Shown: in pieces, positions 1-8,129 of the stretch | Layout: each line of letters begins with the position of its first letter | How positions within the stretch are numbered: position 1 is the stretch's first letter | DNA from: Rhizobium sp. R634 | Lineage (GTDB): Bacteria > Pseudomonadota > Alphaproteobacteria > Rhizobiales > Rhizobiaceae | Length of the DNA: 64,000 bases | NCBI RefSeq assembly: GCF_002211305.1 | Contig: NZ_LOKW01000012.1 | Coordinates: forward strand, 62,001 to 126,000 | Direction: 5' to 3' | Notes under the pieces: model-generated | The model's database searches: none | Seen by the model: the letters and a program-made list of their open reading frames with translations, nothing else | What the model was told of the DNA's origin: nothing | Made by a program: the position numbers and the translations under genes

Positions 1-584
1 ACGGCATGAACCGTGGCTCGGTCGGGTTCCTGATGAACGATTATCGCACCGACCGGCTTCAGGAGCGCATCTGCACCGCCGTCGAAAATGCCTTCCGGCC
101 ATTGAAGATGACGACCGCCAATGCGGACGGCACCAACACGACGGCGCTCGCCATCAACGAGGTCTATCTTTTCCGCCAATCCTATCAGGCCGCCAATCTG
201 AGGGTCGTGATAGATGGACATGTGCGGCTGGAAGAGCTGATCTGCGACGGTTTGATGGTGGCCACTCCCGCCGGGTCGACGGCCTATAATCTTTCCGCCC
301 ATGGTCCGATCCTGCCGCTCGAAGCACCGCTTCTCGCCATGACGCCGGTCAGCGCCTTCAGGCCGCGGCGCTGGAGGGGGGCGCTGCTCCCCAACAGGGT
401 GACCGTCGATATCGACGTTCTCGAGCCGATAAAGCGCCCGGTGAATGCGGTGGCCGACAATACCGAGGTCAAGTCGGTGCTGCATGTCCGCATCGCCCAG
501 TCGGAGCATATGACGGCGCGCATTCTTTCCGATCCCGACCGCTCATGGTCAGACCGTATTCTCGCCGAGCAGTTCAAGGATTGA
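1..584 (+). CDS. nadK: NAD kinase, C-terminal part (gene starts before the window)
   Basis: NAD kinase phosphorylates NAD+ to NADP+ using ATP in the cytosol. About 190 C-terminal residues are visible. They include NADGTNTTALAINEV, which carries the nucleotide-binding and dimer core, and the ATPAGSTAY motif near residue 90, typical of the second conserved block of the family. The N-terminal half with the GGDG motif is missing, so the reading frame enters from outside the window. The methionine at position 6 is internal and not a start. The gene downstream begins 10 bases after the stop and is probably co-transcribed. The family assignment is secure. Confidence 0.93.
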   Translation, partial: GMNRGSVGFLMNDYRTDRLQERICTAVENAFRPLKMTTANADGTNTTALAINEVYLFRQSYQAANLRVVIDGHVRLEELICDGLMVATPAGSTAYNLSAHGPILPLEAPLLAMTPVSAFRPRRWRGALLPNRVTVDIDVLEPIKRPVNAVADNTEVKSVLHVRIAQSEHMTARILSDPDRSWSDRILAEQFKD

Positions 585-594
585 GACGATAACA

Positions 595-1098
595 ATGCGA
601 CGGATTTTCATAACGACAGTTTTGCTGGTCGGGTGGGCGGCCGCAGCCGTTCAGGCGCAGGACGATATTCTGCCAACCTCTGTGATTTTCGCGACGAGCA
701 CCGGCTACTGGGAGGACGACGGCAACTCGCCGACGGTCGAGCGTGCGCCTGCCAGCGCCGAGACCACCGCGAAAGCCGGCGAAAAGGGCGCACAGCGCCA
801 CGGCTATTACAAGCTCTTTGCCGTGCGCCAGCCGGACAGAACCTCGAAGATCTTTCTGCAGCAGATTGCCCAGGCCGAGGCCGGCCCGGCGATCGTCTCG
901 ACCATCGAACTGCAGGAGTTCAGCGATCTGAAGCCTTACGTGACCGATATACGCCCCGAGAATTCGACCGGCATCATCAAGCAGCCGGGGCTCTTCGCAA
1001 CCGTCTATCTCAAGACCGACCCTGCGGCAGAACCGACCGGCTGGACCGTGCTCATCGATGAATTCGGCGACATCACCGTGGAGAAGGCAACGAATTGA
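595..1098 (+). CDS. Exported protein of unknown function, 167 aa
   Basis: No family is recognised. The N-terminus has an arginine pair, a hydrophobic stretch (residues 4-20) and an AQA-type cleavage site near residue 21, so it is likely a periplasmic Sec substrate without a lipobox. The mature part is acidic, has no cysteines, and shows no repeats or further membrane segments. It starts 10 bases after nadK, which suggests one transcript. The function is unknown. Conservation next to nadK in relatives would be the first clue. Confidence 0.75.
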   Translation: MRRIFITTVLLVGWAAAAVQAQDDILPTSVIFATSTGYWEDDGNSPTVERAPASAETTAKAGEKGAQRHGYYKLFAVRQPDRTSKIFLQQIAQAEAGPAIVSTIELQEFSDLKPYVTDIRPENSTGIIKQPGLFATVYLKTDPAAEPTGWTVLIDEFGDITVEKATN

Positions 1099-1123
1099 AC
1101 CGTGCTTCAGAGGCACCCAAGAG

Positions 1124-2143
1124 ATGAAACTGGGCTTTCGCGACGGCGTCCTCTACGATGAGGAGAGGCCGAACTGGGACGCGGGCGGACCCAGGCCCAT
1201 CAGCTGGTCGCTATGGTACCCTGCCACCGACGACGCACGGGAAAGCGATTTCCCGGAAAGAAGCTGGTTCAAGAAGGTAGCGGTCGCCCGCGATGCGCCC
1301 ATTCAGCCTGCGGCCGGCCCGTATCCTCTCGTTCTTCTCTCGCACGGCACAGGCGGCTCCGCGGCCGGACTGGAATGGCTGGCGCGACGCCTTGCCCGTC
1401 GCGGATTTGCAGCGCTTGGCGTCAACCATCACGGTAATACAGGCGGCGAGCCTTACCGCGCCGAAGGCTTTGCCTGTCTTTGGGAGCGGGCGCCGGATCT
1501 CAGCCATATGCTCGACCGCTGTGACGAGTGGCTGGGTGACTTTCGCGGCCATATCGATATGTCACGTGTGTTCGCCGCCGGATTTTCGGCCGGCGCCTAT
1601 AGCGTGATGCTGCTTCTTGGCGCCGTCGTCCGGTTTTCGCAGTTCGAGCCCGCGAGGCTGAAGCCGGGTGGTCCGCGCGGGCCCAGGGAATTTCCCGACC
1701 TTGCCGATCATATCCCGGCACTGCTTCGCAGCAGCGACGCCTTTCGCGATTCTTGGTCGCGCATGTCGAAGCCTTACCGGGATGACAGGATCAAGGCGGC
1801 CCTCCTCTGCGCGCCGGGCCGATCCGTTCTTGGTTTCAGCGAGGAAAGCCTGAAAGCGGTCGAGGCGCCGGCGCTCATCCTCGTCGGCGATGCCGACGGG
1901 GCGGCACCGGCTGAGGAATGTTCGTCATGGCTGCATGCACGGCTAAGCCGCAGCACCCTTAAGATCTTCGAAGGCGGCCTTGGGCATTATGTCTTCATGC
2001 CGGAGGGCACGGGACTTGGCTTTGCCTTTGCGGCGGAGCTCTTCACCGATCCGCCAGGCATCGCGCGCGCAGCCATTCATGAAGAGATCGCCGATCTGTC
2101 GGCAGCGTTGTTTGAGAAGGCCAGGATCGGCGCGATCACATAG
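1124..2143 (+). CDS. Alpha/beta-hydrolase, dienelactone hydrolase or PAF-acetylhydrolase-like, 339 aa
   Basis: The protein has the alpha/beta-hydrolase plan. An oxyanion-hole motif LLSHGTGG lies near residue 73, a nucleophile elbow GFSAG places the catalytic serine at about residue 155, an acid candidate sits in LVGDADG, and the histidine is in GLGHYVF. There is no clear signal peptide, and the substrate cannot be read from the sequence. The in-frame ATG at 1124 is preferred to one at 1058, because the latter would overlap the preceding gene by 41 bases and add residues unlike the fold. A bidirectional hairpin terminator follows directly. Confidence 0.82.
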   Translation: MKLGFRDGVLYDEERPNWDAGGPRPISWSLWYPATDDARESDFPERSWFKKVAVARDAPIQPAAGPYPLVLLSHGTGGSAAGLEWLARRLARRGFAALGVNHHGNTGGEPYRAEGFACLWERAPDLSHMLDRCDEWLGDFRGHIDMSRVFAAGFSAGAYSVMLLLGAVVRFSQFEPARLKPGGPRGPREFPDLADHIPALLRSSDAFRDSWSRMSKPYRDDRIKAALLCAPGRSVLGFSEESLKAVEAPALILVGDADGAAPAEECSSWLHARLSRSTLKIFEGGLGHYVFMPEGTGLGFAFAAELFTDPPGIARAAIHEEIADLSAALFEKARIGAIT

Positions 2144-2150
2144 CCAAAAG

Positions 2151-2174
2151 AAAAGCCCCGTCTCCGGGGCTTTT
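2151..2174. terminator. Bidirectional rho-independent terminator between the hydrolase gene and prfB
   Basis: A perfect 10-bp inverted repeat, AAAAGCCCCG / CGGGGCTTTT, has a 4-base loop (TCTC). A-rich and T-rich edges allow it to stop transcription from both convergent genes. Confidence 0.9.
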
Positions 2175-2197
2175 GCGTCTCGATCCTGCTCTACCCG

Positions 2198-3329
2198 TCA
2201 ATCGACATCGTCGACGACCGCGTCGGCGGCGCCGCTGATGCGGTGAGCGAGAGCGGCTTCCATGAACTCGTTCAGCTCGCCGTCGAGCACGTCGTCCGGC
2301 GCGGTGCTGGCAACGCCAGTGCGCAGGTCCTTGACCAGCTGGTAGGGCTGCAAAACATAGGAGCGAATCTGATGGCCCCAGCCGATGTCCGTCTTGGAGG
2401 CGGCTTCGGCGTTGGCGGCGTCCTCGCGCTTCTTCAGTTCCGCTTCGTACATGCGGGCGCGAAGCATGTCCCAGGCCTTGGCGCGGTTCTTGTGCTGCGA
2501 ACGCTCCTGCTGGCACTGCACGACGATGCCGGTCGGGATATGGGTGATGCGCACGGCCGAGTCTGTGGTGTTGACGTGCTGGCCGCCAGCGCCCGACGAA
2601 CGATAGGTGTCGATGCGGCAATCGCTTTCGTTGATCTCGATCTGGATCGAGTCGTCGACGACGGGATAGACCCAGATCGACGAGAAGGAAGTGTGGCGAC
2701 GCGCATTGCTGTCGTAAGGCGAGATGCGCACCAGACGATGCACGCCCGATTCCGTCTTCAGCCAGCCATAGGCGTTGTGTCCCTTGACGAGCAGGGTCGC
2801 CGACTTGATGCCCGCCTCTTCGCCGTCGTGGACTTCCAGAAGCTCGACCTTGAAACGCTGGCGCTCGGCCCAGCGGGTGTACATGCGCAACAGCATGTTC
2901 GCCCAGTCCTGGCTTTCGGTGCCGCCGGCGCCGGAATGGACTTCGAGATAGGTGTCGTTGCCGTCTGCCTCGCCGGAAAGCATGGCTTCCACCTGGCGGC
3001 GCGCGGCCTCGGCCTTCAAGGCCTTCAGCGTGTCCTCGGCTTCCTTGACGACGCTCTCGTCGCCCTCTTCCTCGCCGAGTTCGATCAGCTCGATATTGTC
3101 GTTCAGCTGCTGTTCGAGCTGCTTCACGCCGCTGATGCCGTCATCCAGCTGCTGGCGCTCGCGCATCAGCTTCTGTGCTTCGGCGGCGTCGTTCCAGAGG
3201 TTCGGATCCTCTGCCTTGTTGTTCAACCAGTCCAGTCGTCTTATCGCCTGGTCCCAGTCAAAGATGCCTCCTCAGCAGGGTGATAGCCTGCTTGGTTTCA
3301 TCGACCACGTTTTCGATTTCAGCTCGCAT
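2198..3329 (-). CDS. prfB: Peptide chain release factor 2, expressed through a programmed +1 frameshift
   Basis: RF2 releases nascent peptides at UGA and UAA. The main frame holds the GGQ motif ([14 protein letters not shown]) and the stop-codon recognition region with SPY where Escherichia coli has SPF ([15 protein letters not shown]). The main frame alone, starting at 3226, lacks the usual N-terminus. A zero-frame start ATG at 3329 encodes 23 codons ([20 protein letters not shown] and three more) and stops at UGA (3258-3260). Shifting +1 there continues as [18 protein letters not shown] and restores a protein of about 376 residues, the normal family length. The gene lies downstream of mrcA on the same strand. 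Annotation that begins at 3226 would lose about 35 residues. Confidence 0.95.
3258..3272 (-). other. RF2 programmed +1 frameshift site
   Basis: Read on the minus strand the site is AGG AGG CAT CTT TGA C. It has a Shine-Dalgarno-like AGGAGG, three bases, the slippery CTT codon, the in-frame UGA and a following C. This is the layout of the well-known bacterial prfB autoregulatory frameshift. When RF2 is scarce, the ribosome pauses at UGA and slips one base. Confidence 0.95.
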
Positions 3330-3376
3330 TTCCCTGCTTCTCTGTATCGGTCTTATCAAGTGCTGGTGACATAGAG

Positions 3377-3412
3377 ACGCCCGCCGCGGATGTAAAGGGC
3401 CGTGGCGGGCGT
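3377..3412 (-). terminator. GC-rich hairpin between mrcA and prfB
   Basis: ACGCCCGCC pairs with GGCGGGCGT, and the stem can extend inward by four more pairs. No clear T-run follows on the minus strand, so this could be a weak terminator or an mRNA-processing or stability hairpin that separates mrcA from prfB. Confidence 0.45.
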
Positions 3413-3430
3413 TCAAAATTCAGGTGAGCG

Positions 3431-5890
3431 TCAGAAGAGGCCTGGTGTACCGGTCTGGACGGCCTGATTGGCCTGCGGCGAGGTCTTCAGGATCTCTTCC
3501 GGCGCCATCGTGCTGTCCATGCCGATGACCGAGAAGCTGTCGGCCGGGCCGGTGCCGGGTTTGAAGGCCTCGATGATGGTGTTCGGATCGCCATCGACGG
3601 CGGCCATGCCGGTCTTGCGGTCGATCGGGATAAGATTCATGCCTGCGGGGATCACGAATTTGGATTCCGGCATGTCCTTGACTGCAGTCTGCATGAATTC
3701 GTTGAAGATCGGAGCGGAAAGACCACCGCCGGTGCCGCCGCGGCCGAGGGGCGCCGGTGTGTCGAAGCCCATATAGAGGCCGGCGACGAGGTCCGGCGTG
3801 AAGCCGACGAACCAGGCGTCCTTCTCGTCATTGGTCGTGCCGGTCTTCCCGGCGACGTCGCGGCCGCCGAGATCGATCTTGCCGGCGGCGGTACCGCGCT
3901 GGATGACGCCCTGCATCATCGAGGTGATCTGGTAGGCGGTCATCGGGTCGAGAACGGTTTCGCGGTTATCGACGACATTCGGCTCTTCCTGATTCTGCCA
4001 GTCGCCGGCATTGCAGCCCTCGCACAAACGCTCCTCATGCTTGAAGATCGTCTTGCCGTAGCGATCCTGGATGCGGTCGATCAGTGTCGGCTTGATCTGC
4101 TTGCCGCCATTGGCAAGGACCGAATAGGCCGAGACCATGCGCAGAACCGTCGTGTCGCCGGCGCCGAGCGACATGGAGAGAACCGGCATCATGTGATCGT
4201 AGATGCCGAAGCGCTCGGCATATTCGGCGACGATGTTCATGCCGAGATCGTTGGCGAGGCGCACCGTCATCAGGTTGCGCGAATGCTCGATGCCCGAACG
4301 CAGCGTCGACGGGCCGCCGGATTCGCCGCCGTAGTTTTCCGGCCTCCAGACCTGGCCGCCCGAGACGATTTCGATCGGCGCGTCCATGATGACGGACGCC
4401 GGCGTATAACCATTGTCCATCGCCGCCGCATAGACGAATGGCTTGAAGGAGGAGCCCGGCTGACGCATCGCCTGGGTGGCGCGGTTGAATTCGGACTGGG
4501 CGTAGGAGAAGCCGCCGACCATGGCGAGCACGCGGCCGGTCTTCGGGTCCATGGCGACGAGACCGCCCTGCACTTTCGGCGGCTGACGCAAACGATAGGA
4601 GGTCGAGGCGTCGTCGCCGAGCTTCTCAACATAGACGACGTCGCCCGGGCTCAAGACGCCCTCTGGCGATTTCGCGGTCTTGCGGGAGCCGTCCGCCGAC
4701 CGGAAGGCCCATTGCATGTTCTTGGCGTCGATCGTTCCGCGCTGACGGTCCGCCGCAACCTTGCCGCTACCGTCCTTGGACGGCTGCAGGCCGATATCGA
4801 CGTTGTCGTCGGACACGGCGAGCACGACGGCAAGCCGCCATTCCGGCACGTCGGACAGCGTGGGAATATCGGCAAGCGCCTTGCCCCAATCGCCGCCTGC
4901 GTCGATCTGCTTGACCGGCCCATGGAAACCGCGGCGCTCGTCATAGGTCACGAGACCATCCTGCAGCGCCTTGCGGGCGGCAAGCTGCATCTGCGGATCG
5001 AGCGAGGTGCGCACGGAAAGGCCGCCCTCATAGAGCACCTTCTCGCCATATTGATCGATTAGCTGGCGGCGCACGGCTTCGGCGAAATAATCCGAAGCGA
5101 AAAGCGAGGGACCGGTGCTGCGGGCGGTGACGCCGAGCGGCTGCTTCTTGGCTTCATCGCCATCGCTCTGGCTGACATAGCCGTTCTCGACCATGCGGTC
5201 GATTACCCAGTTGCGGCGCTCGAGCGCTGCCTCGGGATGGCGGAAAGGATGGTAGTTGGCCGGGCCTTTCGGCAGCGACGCCAGATAGGCCGCCTCGGCG
5301 ACGGTCAGCTCGGTGACCGACTTGTTGAAATAGGTGAGCGCGGCTCCGGCGATGCCATAGGAATTCAGGCCAAAGAAAATCTCGTTCAGGTAGAGCTCGA
5401 GGATCTTGTCCTTGCTGTAGGCCTGCTCGATCCGGAAGGAAAGGATCGCTTCCTTGATCTTGCGGTCGATCGTCTGGTCGGAGCTCAAAAGGAAGTTCTT
5501 GGCCACCTGCTGCGTGATTGTGGAGGCGCCGACCGGGCGCCGGCCGGACCCGAAATTCTGCAGGTTGACGAGAATTGCACGGCCGAGGCCGGTCAGGTCG
5601 ACGCCCGGATGGTTGTAGAAATTCTTGTCTTCGGCCGAGAGAAAGGCGGCCTTTACGCGGTCGGGAATGGCCTGAATCGGCAGGAAGAGGCGCTTTTCCT
5701 TGGCATATTCGGCCATCAAGGCGCCGTTGCCGGCGTGGACGCGGGTCGTGACCGGCGGCGCGTAACTGTTCAGAACGGCATAGTCCGGAAGATCCTTCGC
5801 GACGCTGGCGAGATAGATGGCAATACCCGCCGCCGCGACCAGAAACAGGACGCAGGCCATTCCGAAGAAATATCCAAGAAGTCTAACCAT
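3431..5890 (-). CDS. mrcA: Penicillin-binding protein 1A, bifunctional transglycosylase/transpeptidase, 819 aa
   Basis: This class A PBP polymerises lipid II and cross-links peptidoglycan in the periplasm. A membrane anchor spans residues 5-28. The GT51 domain has its catalytic glutamate in EDKNFYNHPGVD (about residue 87), followed by GASTITQQVAKN. An OB-like insertion lies around residues 320-430. The transpeptidase domain shows the SxxK serine in GSSFKPF, an SRN motif (EHSRNLM) and KTGTT. All catalytic motifs are intact and the length is typical. It stands between amiC (upstream) and prfB (downstream) on the same strand. Confidence 0.97.
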   Translation of the reverse strand: MVRLLGYFFGMACVLFLVAAAGIAIYLASVAKDLPDYAVLNSYAPPVTTRVHAGNGALMAEYAKEKRLFLPIQAIPDRVKAAFLSAEDKNFYNHPGVDLTGLGRAILVNLQNFGSGRRPVGASTITQQVAKNFLLSSDQTIDRKIKEAILSFRIEQAYSKDKILELYLNEIFFGLNSYGIAGAALTYFNKSVTELTVAEAAYLASLPKGPANYHPFRHPEAALERRNWVIDRMVENGYVSQSDGDEAKKQPLGVTARSTGPSLFASDYFAEAVRRQLIDQYGEKVLYEGGLSVRTSLDPQMQLAARKALQDGLVTYDERRGFHGPVKQIDAGGDWGKALADIPTLSDVPEWRLAVVLAVSDDNVDIGLQPSKDGSGKVAADRQRGTIDAKNMQWAFRSADGSRKTAKSPEGVLSPGDVVYVEKLGDDASTSYRLRQPPKVQGGLVAMDPKTGRVLAMVGGFSYAQSEFNRATQAMRQPGSSFKPFVYAAAMDNGYTPASVIMDAPIEIVSGGQVWRPENYGGESGGPSTLRSGIEHSRNLMTVRLANDLGMNIVAEYAERFGIYDHMMPVLSMSLGAGDTTVLRMVSAYSVLANGGKQIKPTLIDRIQDRYGKTIFKHEERLCEGCNAGDWQNQEEPNVVDNRETVLDPMTAYQITSMMQGVIQRGTAAGKIDLGGRDVAGKTGTTNDEKDAWFVGFTPDLVAGLYMGFDTPAPLGRGGTGGGLSAPIFNEFMQTAVKDMPESKFVIPAGMNLIPIDRKTGMAAVDGDPNTIIEAFKPGTGPADSFSVIGMDSTMAPEEILKTSPQANQAVQTGTPGLF

Positions 5891-6248
5891 ATTTTCAGCT
5901 ACCGGTCTCTTCGATCTTCAATCGGCGCAGCCGCAACGATTGCACAGATCAAGGCAATTTGCACGTTGCGCGCGGCTTACTCCATGAGCGCTACCGCCAC
6001 AAGCCGATTCCGCGCTCCAGGCTACGAAACATAAGCCGGAGTAACGGCGCGAATGTGAGCAAAATAGGGCTCCGGACGCCGCATTCACCGCTCTATCAGC
6101 GTTTCATCAGGAGTGTCACATCCAAGCAACGCCCCTCCTGGCAGCGGGAACGGCGCCGTTTGCTCCGAATTTGATTCAGCCAGCGCAGTTTAATATCTGT
6201 TTTCAAACGTCTTATCGCTTCAGACCGCCTCGCGGCCTGGACGGCAGG
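5891..6248. other. Gene-free spacer between amiC and mrcA
   Basis: No convincing coding sequence, tRNA or strong hairpin is seen in these 358 bases. The part next to 5890 must hold the mrcA ribosome-binding region and probably its promoter. Short open frames here have no ribosome-binding site and no family resemblance. Confidence 0.5.
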
Positions 6249-7508
6249 TCAGCCGCCATTCGCCACGACGGCCGTGCGGTATCGCTTCACCGCTTCGGTC
6301 AGGAGATCGGCTATCTTGCCGCGCCAGGTCTCGTCCAGCAGCAGCTTCTCATCCTCGGCATTCGAGAGGAAACCGATCTCGAGCAGGATCGACGGCACGT
6401 CGGGAGCCTGCAGCACACGGAAACCGGCGTGGCGATGAGGGTTGTTGATGGTGCCGACCTGGTCCTTGAAGGAGTTCAGTACGCTCTCGGCCATCGAGAT
6501 CGAGAAGGCCTGCGTCTCGCGCCGCGTCAGGTCGAGCAGGATATCGGCGACCTCCGGCGGTTCGGCGACAGTTTCCTTGCCGGCGATCTGATCGGAAAGG
6601 TTTTCGCGCTCGGCGAGATCGGCGGCGAGCTTGTCCGAGGCTTTGTCCGAGATCGTGTAGACGGTCGCTCCGCGGATATCCTTCTGCTTCAGCGTGTCGG
6701 CGTGCAACGATATGAACAGGCCGGCGTGGTTCTGGCGGGCGATCAGCACGCGCTGCGAAAGCGACAGGAATTCGTCGTCCTGGCGCGTCAGGAAAGCCTT
6801 GATGCCCGGCTCCTTGTTCAGCCGGTCGGCCAAAGCCTTGGCGAAAGCCAGCGTCACCTGCTTTTCTTCGGTCTTGGTGTCGACGCTGATCGCGCCGGTA
6901 TCGATGCCGCCGTGACCGGCATCGACGGCGATGACGAAATCGCCGGGGGCGGCCTTCTCAGGCGCCGGAATGGCGCTCGTCGTCTGGGCCGCCTCTGCCC
7001 GGTCGTCCCAGGATTGCGTCTTGACCAGCTCGGCAAAGGCCTGCTTGTCGATCATCTCGGCATCGAGCACGAGCCGATGGCCCTTGCCGGCCTCGTCGGC
7101 CTGCACCTTGGCGAGCGCCAGTTTCACCGGCTTCGCAGTCGTCAGCACGATGCGGGCGCTTTCCTCGTCCATCTTGCCATAGCGGATGTCCTTGAAGAGG
7201 CCGCGTGCGGCCAGATCCTTCGCCGGGAACCCGAAAGCGGTCGCCGGCAGATCGACGACGATGCGCTCCGGATTGGCGATATAATGGACGGAAAAGCGCG
7301 GTTCGCGGTCGAAATCGATGACGATGCGCGTTCTCGCGTCATCGCCGATGATGCGCGCGCCATAGGCGAGCAGCGGATCCCTGGCCTCGGCGGAACCCGC
7401 GACGACAGGCAGGAGGCAGCCGGCGACAAGCACTGCCCTCAGAACCCGCCTTGCGAATGTCGATCGCCGCGCTGCGGATTTCGCCGCGATCCGAGCCCTC
7501 TTAAACAA
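6249..7508 (-). CDS. amiC: N-acetylmuramoyl-L-alanine amidase with AMIN domain, 419 aa
   Basis: This periplasmic zinc amidase removes stem peptides from peptidoglycan, mainly at the septum. An N-terminal basic and hydrophobic export signal (cleavage around residue 42) precedes an AMIN domain (about residues 50-160), which targets septal wall in the family. The Amidase_3 domain begins with IAVDAGHGGIDTGA, carrying the first zinc histidine, and includes a second ligand block SLHADT and the C-terminal VPSILLEIGFLSN with the catalytic glutamate. The start codon here is TTG; no better ATG precedes the signal peptide, so the exact start is uncertain. mrcA lies downstream on the same strand. Confidence 0.92.
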   Translation of the reverse strand: MFKRARIAAKSAARRSTFARRVLRAVLVAGCLLPVVAGSAEARDPLLAYGARIIGDDARTRIVIDFDREPRFSVHYIANPERIVVDLPATAFGFPAKDLAARGLFKDIRYGKMDEESARIVLTTAKPVKLALAKVQADEAGKGHRLVLDAEMIDKQAFAELVKTQSWDDRAEAAQTTSAIPAPEKAAPGDFVIAVDAGHGGIDTGAISVDTKTEEKQVTLAFAKALADRLNKEPGIKAFLTRQDDEFLSLSQRVLIARQNHAGLFISLHADTLKQKDIRGATVYTISDKASDKLAADLAERENLSDQIAGKETVAEPPEVADILLDLTRRETQAFSISMAESVLNSFKDQVGTINNPHRHAGFRVLQAPDVPSILLEIGFLSNAEDEKLLLDETWRGKIADLLTEAVKRYRTAVVANGG

Positions 7509-8129
7509 TAAACCGCCACACCCTATTTATCTCGCGATGGACCCGGGATGGCCGAAGCGCTCGCCCGAGAGCAAACAGCTTCCACCGCCCGCCGAATCGC
7601 AATCGCTTTATCCCCGATTCCTATGCGTTACGAAATCCATCAATATTATGGCACATTTGGCTTTTCCCTTGCTATTGTGACAGAGAAAACATACAACGCA
7701 TTTTAGGGTAGAAGTGTTGACGGGATAGAGTCGCCGCAAGGCTGCCAGCCAGATCAGGACCTGGCGCCACATCGGTCATCGTCCGCCGTCTTATGCGTTT
7801 CAACCCAGAACTGGATCCTGATTTTCCGGCTTTTGTCGGAACTTCATTGGTGGATCAGCCACCACGCTCTCAGGGAGCACCCTCATCGGACCCAAAACGG
7901 GTCTTCGTATTGTCGATCACGCTTGGTTGTTGATGGTTTCGCAGCAGATTTTATCTGAAGTCTACAGGCCCCGGACCGAAATGGTTCCGGCTGCGGTCTG
8001 GCTGCTGCTCTCCTCTTCGCGCCAGGCGCGACTTTCATTATCCGGCGCGGCCACGGTGGACCGCATTCTTTCTGTTTCTACAGCAGTCGGGAATGCGCTC
8101 TCGCGGCCACGCCGAGGAGCACAGCTTAC
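7509..8129 (+). promoter_or_regulatory. Long leader and promoter region of rne
   Basis: About 620 bases separate amiC from rne. No coding sequence is supported. The stretch near 7668-7700 is AT-richer and holds a CTTGCT/ATACAA promoter-like pair. Several small hairpins can be drawn, for example around 7970-7995 (CCGGACC / GGTTCCGG). In several bacteria the rne leader is a cis-acting site for RNase E autoregulation; that role here is an inference. A ribosome-binding GAGGAG lies at 8113-8118, upstream of the start. Confidence 0.45.

Noticed and set aside
574..1116. 180-codon frame opposite the exported protein gene near nadK
   Set aside because: No signal or ribosome-binding site. The plus-strand frame has a clean signal peptide and follows nadK closely.
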